From Motacilla alba alba (Eukaryota; Chordata; Aves; Passeriformes; Motacillidae), in the NCBI RefSeq assembly GCF_015832195.1, contig NC_052021.1:31584786-31648785 (forward strand): 64,000 nucleotides of DNA, in the 5' to 3' direction. Positions within the stretch are counted from its first letter, which is position 1, and each line of letters begins with the position of its first letter. A program made the translations under genes and the position numbers. Of this stretch, positions 28,701-43,700 are shown in pieces. The notes under the pieces were generated by a model. That model was not told where the DNA came from and did no database searches. It worked only from the letters and a program-made list of their open reading frames with translations.

Positions 28701-31700
28701 TAGCCTGATTGGATGCAATGAGGGGATAACCACTGGGGACGTTAGGAAAATCACTCAGGTGGTGCTTAAAGCAATGAGAATATTCAGGGGATATTCTAGT
28801 AACACTCTCAGCCAAGGGATGCCTCCTGCCTGACAGAACCAGCAATCTGATTAACCCCAAATTGGGAGAAGAAGAGCCACTACAAAGAGTGAACTGTTTA
28901 GGTTTTGTCCTTTAATGGTTTCTTCCTGGGAGGATCCATCTCAGTATCAGCATTACAGCCCTGTATTATTAGTTTTCTGTCAACTCATTTGCTCACTAAA
29001 GGCTTCAGTGACCTGAATTAGCTTTAATGGAGAATGGTTGAATTGCTTAATGAGTTTCTCTTTCCCTGTGGCCAGCAGGATGACAGCACCACGAAGAAGC
29101 AGTCCTTGTACCTAATGTTTGATGCACAGCAGGAGAGCCCAGTGAAATCACCTCCCATCAGATTGTCTGACTCCACAACTCCCTGCTCAGGGTAGGTCAC
29201 TGGGAGCAGTGCAGAGCCTGTCAGGGGAGTGGGTTACCCTCAGAGCACATACACGGGAACTTTTTCCTCTCTCTGCCTCTGTGCTGCCAAGTTATTTGTT
29301 TAAAAATAGATCCCCATCTGTGTACACATATGATAGAGAGCAGAGGGCAAAGAGACACAAGTTTCGTGATGGAATAAGGACATGCATTTCTCCTTCACAT
29401 TCTAACTAGTCACAGTGGCAACTGTTTTACTGGACAGTGGCCTCCTATTTAAAGCTTTTTCCTCAGATACTGAGGTAATTTTCACATTAATGTAGAAATC
29501 TGTTAATTGCAGTTTTTCACTTGGTTTTCCCTGGATACATTTTCTGAACAAGGGCTCTTGCTCATAAAACCAGGATGTGGGAGTTGTGTTTACTTCCATT
29601 AATTTTGCTTGTCAAGGACATCTGTTCTTGTTAGTAAGAGTTGTGTTTTGGGAGAGAGGTAGGTCACAGTGAGAAAGGGGTAAAAAGGCAAGTGAGAAAT
29701 ACTGAAGAAATGTGACATTTCTGATGGAACTGGTTTTATTTTGATGGCTCCAGTGCATTGTTTTGAAAGGATATTACAAAGTGTTACGAGATATAATGAT
29801 GTAAAATTGAGTTGAAACAATGTGTGCATAAAGATATTTTTATATATACACATACACATGAAAATGGTGAAGAGGACTCGCTCAGCTGTTACCAGAAGCA
29901 GAATTGTGAAGCCTGAAAACATGTGCGCAATCTTTTTCCAGGTCAAGTTTTGAAGACCCTGAGGCCCAGCAGTCTACTGGCATGAAAATACCACACCCAG
30001 CTTCCCGAGTCCTTGCTGCCAGCCAAGAGGCACATTTACAGTCCCCTGACAAGGCCAAGCCGAAGGACCTGGAGCCCATGACTCTAGGAACAACTCCAGA
30101 GGCCATTGAAATTGTGAGTCCTGTATGATAAGAGTTTGGGAATCATTTTCCTCCAGAAATTTTGCATTTTGCTTTTGGCACGAACAACTTGGGCAGTCTC
30201 TGTTGCTTATTCAGCCTCCTCTTTACCCTTCAGACATCTCCTGAAGATTCCTTTGTCTCTGCTGATGCTCTTCTCAATAGGATATCTAAGAAAGCCTCAA
30301 TATGTGATCAGCCTGAATATCTAGATCCTGACCTAGCAGAAAAGAACCCCCCAGTATTTGCTCAGAAACTTCAGGTTTGTAGCAGAAATATGAATGTCCT
30401 TTTGTTTCTCTTTGTCCATACACAGGCCAAGGAATGCTTTGCCTCATCTAAAAGGGGTGGAGGGAGTCTTGGAGGGATGTGGAAAAGAATTAAAATCATT
30501 ATTTAATTCTTTCCAAAGTAACTCTCCCCTTTCAAAGACTTGAGGAACAAAGATATTTTCATTTAACTCATGTAATTCATATAGTACATAACCTTAAATT
30601 TCATCAACACCTATCCTATGTACTTCTAATGTATGTATTTTCCAGAAGTCTTTTCATAGCAAAATTTTTTAAGCTTGAGCACAGGACTTGATGTGTGGAG
30701 AGTTGTCTTGTTCATTTTTGGAGATTCAGGACCTAATTCTGCTGAAATGAAAATCAGGCTTTGTTTTTCTTGTAATTTCTCTAATGCAGAATTTGGCATG
30801 GTTTCTTCTAGGAAAAGCAAATGGATCTGCAGAGCAGTTCTGTATGTCAGGACATATTTTCTGGAATATTCACAGTGAAATTTTAAAACAGCAAAGGTTG
30901 AGCTAAGACCGACACGTGTCATAAATTCACATAAAATGGAAATGAAAGGAGAGGAGTCTGTGATAAAACAGCTTTAGCTTCAGAAATAATTTATTTTACA
31001 TGAAGTATTGTTCATACTGATCACCTAATACAAATTATTTGTCTGTACAGCTACCTCAAAACTAACCAAGCCCTGGAGTTTTGCATCACTGTCCTCACCA
31101 TGAGAGGAATTTGGGGTTTTTGTCACCCAGGAATTGTCCAAGTTACACGTTAAAATTTAACAACCCATTTTTGAGTGTGTCAAACATTTCTTACCGTGTT
31201 CTTACCACATTTTTTTCCCTGTGGGGGGACTCCCCCACCAAACCCTTGGACAGGAGGAGCTAGAATTTGCTGCCATGAGGATAGAAGCTCTGAAGTTAGC
31301 CAGGCAGATTGCCCTCTCCTCCCTGCGCTCCAAGGTACCTGCTTTGTGCCTGCCCTGTGTGTGTGAGTGTGCACAGCCCGAGTGCTGCTTGTCCTGGGGG
31401 GACACCAGGAGCATGCTGGCAGCAGAGCTGACACAGAAATGCTGTCACCCCACTCACACCCCAATTAACAACAGGCAAGAAGCAGCAGCGTTCCTTCCGC
31501 AGGAGATGGATTCTGCGGTCCAGGTGGTGTTTGTCATTCTCTGCAGCAAGATTTGTCCTAAAATGTTTGATGGTGAAGAGTACCAGGCCTGCTTTGGCCA
31601 TGAGGACACTGTGTCTTCTGCTGGTATTTTCGGCCTGAAGTCAGACACCTTTGACCCTCAGTGTTTGGAAGTGAAGAAATCAGTCGATCTTGCCCTCAGG

Positions 31701-34700
31701 CATCTGAAGAAAGTGACTGCAGCAGGGTTGGAAGGGCTACAGAGCTCCCAAGGAAAAAAGGCCTCACATCACAACGTGTCTTTATTCATAAAGATCTAAA
31801 TCTTATTTTTTTCATTGCTACTTCCAGGTTCTGCTGGCTAGTTATGCCTCATAGTGATTCTTTGCCCTGCTGTAGGGATGCACCTGGAACTCAGTGTTTG
31901 GAAAGCCATAAAAGTCATTCCATAAATGTTAGTGGCTTTCTTGGGAAAGGGTATCAACTGAATGGGATGGCAGCGTCCTGCTGCAGCGAGGCATCTCATT
32001 CCAAATGAGGAGAATGTACTTCTGACATGTCCTTCTCCAGTAACCTTCCTCTTGTACTGTCCATTAATAGGTCAGCAGAAAGTCTTTGCCCAATCCTGAG
32101 TTGTCTGGAGTTCATTGCATCACAGCAGCATTTGGCTTGTTACAGGGTAGAATTTCTTGGTGCTTTAAAGATCAGTTATTAAGTAACTACTTCATAAAAG
32201 TAAAGATTTTTTTTTTAAGGTTAACTGTACACCTCTGAAAAGACAATGATATATTTGATTTATTTCACATAGCCTAAATAGCCCAGAAACCACCTTGTTT
32301 CTCCTGTGCACATATATTTACTAAGGTAGACACATTCCTCACAGACTTAAGAGTATTTTAGAGTATGTGGTTACAAGCTTTTATTTCATTAAGAAAAAAA
32401 TGCTGTTGTCTTCATTAGAAGGACTAACCAAGCTGAAACCTGTAATGAGGAACATGAAGAGCAAAGGAAGAAAAACAAAAATAATTTTCCTCTGTGTGAC
32501 TGTGTCCCCTTGCTCTGCTGTCCTGAGTGTCAGGTCTTGGAAGAGAATGAGGTGAGATCCTCTCTAGGTCCTCTCTACCTCCTTATTCTCTCTCAAATTC
32601 CTTGTCCTCCCAACACTTTGCTGGAACATGAAGGATTCAGGACCTCCAGCATCAGAAAACACCTGAGGTGAAACACATAATATTACATAGATGCTCTTCT
32701 GTTTAAAATCTGCATTTTTGCAACAAGCGAGCTGTTCAGAAACGCACAAATTGTTCTATTTTAGACTGAAGAGAATGCATTTGTGTGTTTGTGAATACTT
32801 GTGAGTTACCCAGGAGAGATTGTGAGCTGCAGAAGTTTTACAGAATGTGGGGTTACATTTTAAAGGTGCTGTTCAGCATCATCACTGCACCTTGTTTTGT
32901 TGGAACAAGTTTTGAACTCCTTAGAACTTAGAAATGGAGAACGGATTTCATGTGACTTTTGAGAAGATGTCATTAATCTGTGCAACAAAGATAACAAAAT
33001 GATAAGCAGAGGTGAGGAGAGAAAAACAGGCAAAACTCCCCCCTCTGACAGAGAACTGGCAGCAGTTATTGGTGATGACACAGCCCCATGTTGGTCCAGG
33101 CACAGCAATGCTTGTAGACCAGCACCATGGGTGTCGTGTTAGGCTGGGAAGGACTTTAGCCCTTGCATAGCTTTGCTATTTCAGTGTTAAATTAGCCTGT
33201 GATGACACCCCTTGTGACCTACAGTGACTGATGGCCTGGATTAACAGAACAGAAACCAGCAGATGACTGCAGTGACTTAAATTTGGATGCTCCTGGCAGA
33301 ATTCCCTTCTGGGTGGCTGGCCTCTGTTATTTTCTGAATGCTCTAAAATTACATTTAACATTTGCTATACGATGACTGGGTGGGTAACAGGAATAGGATG
33401 ATAAATAAAGACAGAAGCACTTGTTGTGACAAATTAGATCGCCTAAAATAAAGAATAAATATAAGCACTTTGTGTGAGCACTAGGAGTGAGAATAAGGAT
33501 GTGCAGTTTGTTGTTCTCAGGCAGGGGAAAGTTATTTGGCCACTCCCAAATATCTTGTCACAGACTTAAACAACAGCAGGACCAGTCACCTACTTCTACA
33601 TTGCCAAGTATTTTTGTCTTCCAGTGTTGAGGTGAATTAACTCTTTTCTGTTGAACAGTCTCCATTTGGATGTTGTGAGGTAATTTTTTAGCAGGTGCAG
33701 CTTGAGTAGGGTTTGTGTCCAGCACCCTGAGGATGCTGAGGTGGTGGAGAGTGGGGTGCTGAGATAGGATCCAAGGAAAATAAAAACTGAAAGGAAAGGC
33801 ATGGGCAAAAATGGGATTAGTGCATTACAGCTTTGTGGGCCTCTCGTGGTAGTGGAGCAGGATTATTTCCTTCAAACAGCAATGCCATTGATTTTAGCAA
33901 AACTTTACAGGCAGAAAACTTCTGCTTGGGTTTTCCTTGCCTTTCCATGTATTTGCAAGCACAAGTAGGTCTCACTCTGCCTGCATGGACCTGTCTGCTC
34001 ACACATCAATTGGAAGAGTCCATCATTCCATGCACACCCAGGCAGCATTTCAAGGGCTTGGAAAGGGCAGCCTCATTTTCAGCAGGGCTAAACACACATT
34101 CCTCTAACTACCGTGCTAAAAACTAGTTTTCATTTTCCTTTCATTTCTCTATTTTCTTCCTCTCTGACCTCCTGGAAGTGAGATAACTGCAGCTGGTTAA
34201 TAGATGTGCATTTGTTTCCCTTCTGGTCAGAGATCTGGTTTCTGTGAAAGGTGCTGGGAAGAGAAGTGTGTTGAGCTCTCAAATATTTACACTAAGATTT
34301 CAGTGACCTACATTTTGTAGTAATTCCCCTGAAGACTCTAATCTTTCTGTGCGAGGTTTAGTGACTTACAAATCCCTGTGATGATTATTACCCCAATTAA
34401 CTGCTTACCTTCTCAGCAATTAGGTGTTAAAGCATTATTATTGGGTTATTTTGGGTAATACCATCATCCTGTTGGTCAGGTGCTGTTATTTTCTCAGGGC
34501 AGGAATATTTTGCAGGCAGCAAATAACAGCTACTGAGTAATGCATCAGTTAGGAGCTGTGTGAAATTGGCTTTTGAAGTAAAACCATGATGACTTTACTG
34601 GTTACTCCTGTCAGAGAGCCCAGCTGTGACTTGTGCAGGGTGTTTCCAGAGTGAGGGTAACACTGGTTGGACCACTACTACAAGCATCTCTGCTCAGTGG

Positions 34701-37700
34701 TTAAATTCCAAGAGTTTTAATAGTCCTTTTTGGAAATTTTAAGCTCTTCTGCATGTCATTATTGCTATTGTTTTGTACGATTTCCTCAAATGCAAAGAGA
34801 GCTAGAGAAAACATAGCTGTATTAATGAGCTGTTGTGCACTATATAAAAATACCTCTAAGTACCTATTAAATGCTCTAAATATCTTTTTCTTTAGGAATT
34901 GTCATCCTCCCAGCAGTTACTTTGACGTGTTTTTATACGAGCTTGAAAAACATTTGTGTTTCTTCTTGGCACAATGAATATTTTCCAGCCATCTCTTTAT
35001 GAGATCCAGCAAATTAAGCTGCAGGAGGCTTTTGAAATGTGACAGATGCAGTTCAACAGATCGATCTGAGGGGTGGCCTTTCTTTGGAGGACAGCTTTGA
35101 TGATCTAATGGCTGTCTTTTATCTCTCAGTTACTCCTACTTTGTGATTAGGAGGGAGTGAAGCACTTTTTTTTTTGTATTTATGCATTTACAGAGGTGTC
35201 TGAGCTTGTATCCCAGGTTTATTTTTATTATGTAGTTGTTTTACATTGGGAGATACTTTCAGAGCACAGGCTATGCAGACTTGACAGATCTTGGAATGGT
35301 TTTTCTTCTGGTAGGAAAGTCCACCGAGTTTGAGCTTGCACCTCCTAATTCTGCTGGAATTGATCATTATTTTGGGTGTTCACATTAAAGGTAGCAAAAA
35401 GGGATAGCGTGCTTCATAAATCCTAGCAGCATCAATTGACTCCTAGGTGTAAAACCAAAAAATACCAAGCAAATTAGTGAGAGTCTTCTGTAAATGAAGA
35501 TGCAGTGAGGTGTTCTTTAAGTACTGTTTAGGTTATTCTTGTTCTAATTAAATTTTCTTGCCTAGTCTTTTAATGTTGTTAGTGTTTCTTCATGTTCTTT
35601 ACAGATGTGATATCCAGAACATCTGGTCCTGTGTGCATTGTGTACAATTTTTAATACAGCTTCTTCAGTCAGGTGTGATACAAGAACTCACGAGGGATTA
35701 CAACAAAATTAACAGTGGGTTTGGATGCTTTCTGTGATGCTGGGCAGCGTGAGAAGGACTGTGAGGAAGTGAATGTTTTATGGAATAGCATCTGGCAAAA
35801 TTTCCTTTATTAGTGTTGAGACAAGATTATGTGATGTTGAAATTAATGAGGACTGAACCTTGATCCAGACATTATCTACTCCTTTCACATCTCTGTGCTT
35901 CAGTCACTAGAGTGTGACCCTGCTATTTTCTTTAAAAAAAATACAAACAAAACAACTAAAACAAAACCACACCACTCTCTTTTACAAGAAAATACAAGAA
36001 AATAATTATCTTCTCTTTTATGTAAAAAAATAATTTAACAACTCTTGATTATTACTCTTAATTATTGCAGATAAAGCCTAAAGACTTAGCTACAGCGTTA
36101 GTGAACTTGACTGAACAGAATACATTGTTTTATGCACAAAGTTAACAGTTAAACTGGAAAAATACATTATTCCCTTTTCGGCAGCAAGGAATTTCTACAC
36201 CAGGAAAACGGGATTTGAATATCCATTTCCATCAGTGGATGGAAAAAGGCATTGATCAACCTGACTTTCCTCCCCACTCATGGTCCAGCCCTTGTGGGGG
36301 GGGCTTGGCACTACCCAGAGCAGCTGGGGCTGCCCCTGGATCCCTGGCAGTGCCCAAGGCCAGGCTGGACAGGGCTTGGAGCAGCCTGGGACAGTGGAAG
36401 GTGTCCCTGCCGTGGCAGGGGTGGCGCTGGATGGAATTTAAGGTCTCTTCCATCCCAAATCATTCTGGACTATCATTCTATGGACTATCCTGTGCAGTCT
36501 CCTCAGTTTTAATGTGCTGTAGGTTGTTTGCATCGAGGGTTGTTTGTGAGACATCTCCTGCATCTCAGTGTCACGTTCCTGTTCTTTGCTCTCCTCATTT
36601 CACAAGCTGCTCTCCCTTATTTAATCTGGGCTGCTGACTTGAGCAAAACTGACAGCTGCAAAAAAAGCCTCATTTAACTGACTAATCGCATGCTGGACAC
36701 CAGTGGGGCAGCAGTGTCACCTGCATAGTCACACTTTCTATGTGGTATTCTTTATGATAGATGCCATGTATTGACAGGCCAGACCTAAGAAAGTGAGCTG
36801 TCCTCTTGCTTCTGGTTTCTTGATTTATTTTTATGGACCTTAACAAGCTTTCTGCCTTCAAATCTGATTCCTCTTGCTGATGTGCATTTCTTGTGGATGT
36901 TGTGGTGAAAAGCAGTACATTTTCTAAGATAAGACATTAAAATATTGATAGCAAAGTGCTGTCTTTATTTTCTCTCTGTAAAGGTAATATGACTCTCCTG
37001 GTGCTTCTTATGGATCTTAAATGTATATTTTATGATTGCTGAGTTCAGAGCTCCTTGTCCACTGTTGGAATTTAGAGGTGCACAGAATTCTAGTCCTAGC
37101 AGCACATGCAGAAAACCCATGAGCTAAACACCTATTTAATGGTTTGTTTCTTTGTATTTAAAAAAACAAAAACACAGAGAGAACCTGCTATCCCAGCAGA
37201 TGTTTCCATCTCCAAAAGTGCTCTGTACTCCCGCATCGGCGCCTCAGATGCAGAAAGCACCACCACTCTGCTCTACCCCCAGCAGGACCTGGACTCTGCA
37301 CTAAGGCTGGCCAGAGCAGAGGTAACTGTTTCCACAACTGGGGAAAGGAAAAACCTGCCCCTTGTTGTTCCCTTCTTGCCTGTTTTCTCCCACATGCTTT
37401 ATGTTGTGATCGCTCATTCTGTTCTTGGAACCGTCCTCAGCCATGCCAAAGCAAAAGGTGCTACACTGCAAGTTTTACTTGTTTTGCAGATGTGAAAAGC
37501 AGATATGATACGAAAATAAATCTTTATGTTTTTAAACCTCAGGTGTACACTGTGCATCTTGCCATTGCTGTATAATTAGATAAAAAGGGTTGGCTGCTTG
37601 TAATAGGAATAAAATGATGTATTTTACTAAGCTGTATCATATTAGTATGCCTAGCAGTAGCAATGAAAAAATAGGTATAATCCAGTGGCGTTTATTCCCT

Positions 37701-40700
37701 TGGTTTTCTGTTTCAGATTGTGGCCAAGGAAAGGGAAGTATCTGAGTGGAAAGAGAAATATGAAGAAAGCAGAAGAGAAGTGATGGAAATGAGGTGGGTT
37801 ATTAACTTGATGACTCTGTCAGAGAGCCTCATCTCAGCCTGACAGCAAGAGTACCATGTCATACAATTGTTTTGCTTAGCTTTATTTTTAACTTAAGGCT
37901 TTGCACTGATCCTGAACTGATACTTTGTCTCTTCTCTGTATGGTGGGCACCACAGTTCAGGGTAATCTTTGAAAACTTCTGTGTTGCTAATCTCATTCAC
38001 ACCCTCAGAATACTGAGATAAGGGAGGTATTACTCCAGGTTAGTGTCAGGGAAGGAGTTCCTCTGGTTTGTGTGTGAATTCTCACTAGGATTGCGTAGTG
38101 AGGTTCCTGTTGCAGACTGCATGAGTTGCCTGCAGAGCTGGCAGGGGGGTGCACATTAAATGCACATTAAATTCACTTCTAGTTCTGCTTGGAAAGAGGA
38201 AGGAATGTAGGGAAGAACATGCAGGTTTGCAGTAGAACAGGATACCTCCAGGACGTAAGATTGTTCAACAATAGAAATCCAACCAGTGTCAGTAGAAAGG
38301 CATTTCTTGTAAAGGAGTCATTCTGGACTGTGAATGTTGGCTTTTAGGGAGATTCTACACCCTTTTCTTTGAACTAAGATGATTTTTTAATTGCTGCACA
38401 CACTAAGGTTGATTTTAGTTAAGCAATAGTCCTCTTGGCTTTTGCTCTCTTGTTCCCTTTGAGAGCTGACAGAAGGACCTGGAGCTTTTGAGTTTGTTCT
38501 GGTTGTATCTGTTCTATTTCTGTGCTAACCTGCCTCTGTTACATTAAATATCTGTACACTGGAACACGGCTTGACCTTCCTTTCCAGCCCAGGCCCTACC
38601 ACTTGCAAGGATGACAACAAAATCCCTGTAGTGGATGATGTCAGCAGTGCTGCTCAAAGAAGCACTGATGCCTCCCATTCAGTCAGTTGAAAGGTTCAGC
38701 TTTGCTCTTTTTTTTTCAGTTGGTAGGACCATAAGAAGGACAAAGCAATGAGCTTGGCTTGCTCATTGATCTGAATCTGAGAAAGCCATCAGTTGCAACA
38801 GACAGTGTGTGAAATACTTCATGGAATCTTTAAAGCTTATTATTTTCTACCTTCAAAAACCAGAAAAAATGGTCCCCCCTCTTAACTTGCAAAGAAAAGG
38901 AAACTGTCATATTATTTTAGCATCCCTCCTTTAGGTAATAATTTATACAATCACTTTTGAGACTGAATTTTCTTTCAAATCCCTTCTCTTCTAGCACCAG
39001 CTTCTTCCCAAAATGAAGACTTTCAGTGATTTAAAGCTAAACTCTGTATCTAGTGATGACCTACATAAGCAATCACTTATATCCAGGAAACCTGTGCTTA
39101 GGGAGGGAGAGTAGAAGGGAGCTGCAGTGTAGAGCTCCACAAACGCCTGCATGGATGCCAGGAATTGCACATGGCAGATTGGAATAGCAGCAGCACGGGG
39201 CTCTGAGCCAAAGCATCTTAAGAGAAGCATCTGCAAAAGGCAAGGGCAGCCTCTTTATTTCTTTTTTGCCACCTCCCAGTGCCCAGCTGAGTTCTCTCAC
39301 CTCCCTTGTGCTCTGCTGGGATGGGGAACAAAGCCCTGGCATAGCCCTGAAATGCCTAATGAGGAGCAACAGAACGGAGTGGCTGTGAGCAGTCAAACCC
39401 GGGGAGCCAAACAAGGAGGGAACAAAATGAGGGATTGTGAGGAATGTCTCAGTGTGCAGCTCACACTCAAGTGTGGTGTTTGGTCTGTTCTGTGTCGGGG
39501 TGCACGTGTCTGCTGGCTGCCAGTGGGCACTGCCAGCCTTTTCCTTCATGAAAGGAGAGCCAGGGTGACACAGAGCAGCTGGCACACTGTAGTTCTGCAC
39601 CTTCATCTTCCACACAGTAATTTGCTTGTGTGTGTCTCCACCCTCCATTAAGTCTGATTTGAAAAAAAAAAAAAAACCACAATAACCAAGCCAGATTTCC
39701 CACAGGCACATGCCTGGAACGTGTGGATGGAAGGAAAAAATCTGGCTAATATTGTCACAAAATGATAAATACCCATATGTGCACCAAGAAAGATTTCTCT
39801 TGGAAGTTTAAATGTTCAAGCAGTCCATGTGTGGTAAATTAGAGATGCAGCAATGAGATATGACATAATGATAAGCAGAGAGTGAAGGGATTCTTTAGAA
39901 CTGCAAGCACAAAAGCATCACTTCCCAGAGAAGGAGAAGCAATGCTCCTGTACCCATGTCCTGCATAGTGTAGCTGGAATATCCTGAATTCATCTAAATT
40001 TCCAGGAAAAGATCAGTTGGAGGAAATTCCACTCCAAGAACAGAAGCCAGAATGAGAGGTTTAATAATGCAGTAGCTATCAAAGAGCTGAACCACAGTGG
40101 GTTGTACCATAATCCAAGAGTCTAACCAGAGGCAGGCAAGAAATATTAATTATGGTTATTTGAAGGTCTGATGGATTATGACTCTGTAAGGGGACTCAAG
40201 CAGATGACCTCTGAGACCCTTTGTAGCCTTAGATTCTGGTGGGTCTATGCCTTACAAATGTGCAGTTAGTGAATAGACTGAGTGTCTCAAATAGCAGCAT
40301 TTAAGCCTAAGTAATGTGTCATCCTGGGGTTAAGATGTGCCCTCCCAAAGAGGGCTGATGTGGCAGCATCCTGTGGTTCCCCAGTAATGACCATTATTTA
40401 GGCTGCTGGACTGAAAGAGGCCTTTGATGTGAATCTGGAGCAAATCCTTCCCTGGGAAGTGCTGCAGTGTTGTAGTGTTGTGTTCCTTACCCTGAGTACC
40501 CTGAGTCCTTGGCTTCCTCTTCTTGGATGATAAAGCTTCCCAGAGGTGCTTTGTGTCACAAGGACATGACAAAGCTTTAAAATCCTCATTGCTTACAGCA
40601 AGCTTTTGAGGTAATCTGCTTTGGACATGAAACCAAACCCTTCCTTTTAGGGCAAAATCCTTGCTGTTATCTTTGCTCTCCAAAGCATCATTTATGGTTG

Positions 40701-43700
40701 AAAGGAAAAATCCCAATGCTGGGGTTAGAGCCCCTGCTCTCTGAGTGCTCTGCAGGACCAGGTCAGGGGAGATGCTGCTGACCTTAGGGCCAGGTGGCCT
40801 TCTCAGGGCTCTGGGCTCTGGCTGTGATTCAGATTTGAGGCAGTTCTGGAGTTACTGTAGTTGGTTTTTGGGAGCTCTGCATGTTTCTCCTTTCCTTACT
40901 GACTTTTATTCCCACATCCTTTCTGTAACCTCAGAACTGCAGCACAGCTCTGAAACTAGGGCAAGTGAGAGTGAGTTTCAGAAGAGGTGTATTCCAACTC
41001 CAGTGAGCTGATTGGAATATCCACTTCAGATGAAGTGTTGGGGTAATTTTGTTTTTTGTAGACAGTCCGGCGTGGCTCATGAATCAAAGCACAGATCAAG
41101 CTAGTCTCATTTCATTAGCTTTATTTGGCTCTGGGAAGGGATGGATCATCTTTCTAAATCACATTTAATCTGCTTATTTTGGCTAACCTCTTTTCAAGAA
41201 GGGAATTCAAAGCCTACCGTGAGTATACGAAATAAAACAGTCTTAAAAGTAGAATTTTGTCACCTCTGCTTCAAAAACGGATTTGGGAAATGGGACATGA
41301 TGGATTTTGTGCTACATAGTTGAACATTTTGATCTTGTTCTTTTAAGTGGTACTGAATCATTTAATCATGAGAAGATTCATTTAGAAGATGAGATACATT
41401 TTGGGTGATAGCCAACACTACTCCTGTTAGGTTTACTTGCTACCAATTATAAGTTTACTTGAAGTTTATCTTAAAAACAAACCAACACAAATTTGGAGAA
41501 GAGGGGAGAAAGTAATGGAAGAATCAGGCTCTTTGTAATTCTGGAGTTAGGTCAGTGTGATTATGTTTATAATCATGACGGGTGATGTTTCAAAAAACAG
41601 AATCTGTTTCAGAGCAATCTCTTTTTCCTCCCCTCACCTTTATTGATTTCCATGGAGAGTTAAAAATCAGGTGCAGTGTTAAAATTGTCAGTTTTATTTG
41701 TTATTTGGGCAATAAAGAACATATAAAAGTGTGATGGGGTTCTGTATCTCTTAAAAGCACCACAGTTCAGTTTCTGATAGTGATATTTGCTAAGTAAGCA
41801 TGAGCAATGATGCTGTTTGCCAAAAGTTTTTCTTTTTTTGTGTTTTCCCCTCTTACAGAAAAATAGTTTCGGAATATGAGAAGACGATTGCTCAGATGAT
41901 AGGTAGGTGTTCCTGCTGTGAAAGATGCTCCCTGGTTGAAGTCTGTGGGCTTCATTTTGATGCTGGCTGCATCTGCTGATGCTGCAGGGAATTGTGAATG
42001 CATCTGAGGACACCAGAAAAGGAAAAGTCAGGGCCTCGTCTCACAGCGAGCAACCCCCGGGCAGTTCAGGTAACACAGAAAGCTCAGGGCTTTCCCTTCT
42101 ACAGCAAAGCCCACAAGAAACAGGTTCAAATTCATGGGTTTCTTCAGGAGAGACTTTCAGTGACCTAAAAACCCCTTAGGCATCAGTTTGCAGCTGTTTA
42201 AAGGCAGATACCAAAGTTAGCTCTTCACAGCAGCAGGGATTATCTGTGCTAAGTGCATCGATCAGACCAAAACCAAGATTAACTCCAATCCCAGCTGAGA
42301 CCTTACAAGTGCCCAGTCCACCCCCTCAGTTACTTACTGACACACGAGTCTCCTTTCAAGTCTAAATTGTGACAAGTTTTGCCTCTCAGTAATTAGAAAA
42401 CACCTTTGCTAACAGCTTGTCTCACAGATAAAATCCCCTATGCTCAGTAGCACTTCAAACCCAAAGGTTGCAGGTTTGTGTGGTTCCTCAGCGCATGAGG
42501 TCTGGTCCCTGGGATGTGATTTTAAAGCCTCCTGGAAGATTTCTAAAGCTGTTTTTATTAGTCTGGCTCTAGGAAGCACCAATGGCTTGTGCTGCCTTGT
42601 ACTGCTTCAGCTCCAGCTGTTCCCCAGAAAGGCAAATGGCTGAGGGGAACTTGGGGCTCTGCAAGGCCAGAGTTGCTCAGAAGAGCACCAGTGTCTGGAG
42701 CTTTTGGTGCCTTTCTGGATTTCTTGGTCACTGGGACACATCCCAGCCTTCTTTCAAGTGAAGGGTAAAATGGACCTACAAATAAATTTTATGAGAATGA
42801 CAAATATAATTAATAAATTAATGAAATATATATATAATAATGAATAATAAACACGATTAATATGCCAGGCTTCATTCTCTCTGGTGTTATGCCTCCATTG
42901 CCTTTTGTACGTACAACTGAGCCAATGTGCTGCCTTCTGACATGGTGTGTGTCATTGTCATCATGCAAGTGTTCAAGCAGGAGTGACCAGAGTGTGCAAA
43001 GAACTTCATTTTGGTTTACATACCCTGGTGTGGCTTCCACCCTGAACCTGGCCAGTCCTACAGACACACAAAGGACCTGTCCTTTCTTCCCCAAGCTATG
43101 CATACAGTTAACAATATATAAATTTGAATTCTGTTTTTGAGAAATAGATTTTTTTTTTTTAAATCAGATTTTGAGACTGCAGTGCAACAGTAAGATACAG
43201 AATAGGAATCCTGGGCCAGAGGCCTTGGTGTGCATGGTACATTCCACCATTGCCACTTCCTCTTGTTGCAAAGAAATGAAGGTTTAGTAAGTATTGGGCC
43301 ATTGACTTTGAGTAAATAGATTTTTAAACTTCAGATTCAGAGTATCAGAGCCTCTCAGATGGTGAGTATTTAAGGGCTGTGGCTATAAGTAATTTAATTT
43401 GGTGTCCGGTTGCAAAGGAACTGAACCAACAACAACTACACAGAAAACATCCTTTCTGTGTTAATTAGAGCAGTATGCAAATCCTACAGCATGGTAAAAC
43501 GTTAAATGTGAGGCTTCTCCCTGCATTTAATGTAAATTTTTGATCTAATCGTCCCACTTTGTCATGCCATTTCTTGTAAATTGCTGTCCCTTCCAGTAAA
43601 GGAATTCACTCATCCCAATGCCACGTGTGGAGGAAAATGTGTGTTTGTTATTTGCATGTACTTCAGTGACCTGTTACCCAGTGATGCCTCAGTGCTAAAG

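Noticed and set aside
39073..39711. Overlapping open frames of 212 and 166 residues on opposite strands in a TACC2 intron
   Set aside because: No recognisable domain or splice context, and composition is like the surrounding intron. Both strands open together suggests a chance lack of stops.
41979..42179. Possible extra TACC2 exon just after the exon ending at 41902
   Set aside because: No convincing acceptor in phase and no similarity to TACC2. The reading from the upstream exon stops before it.
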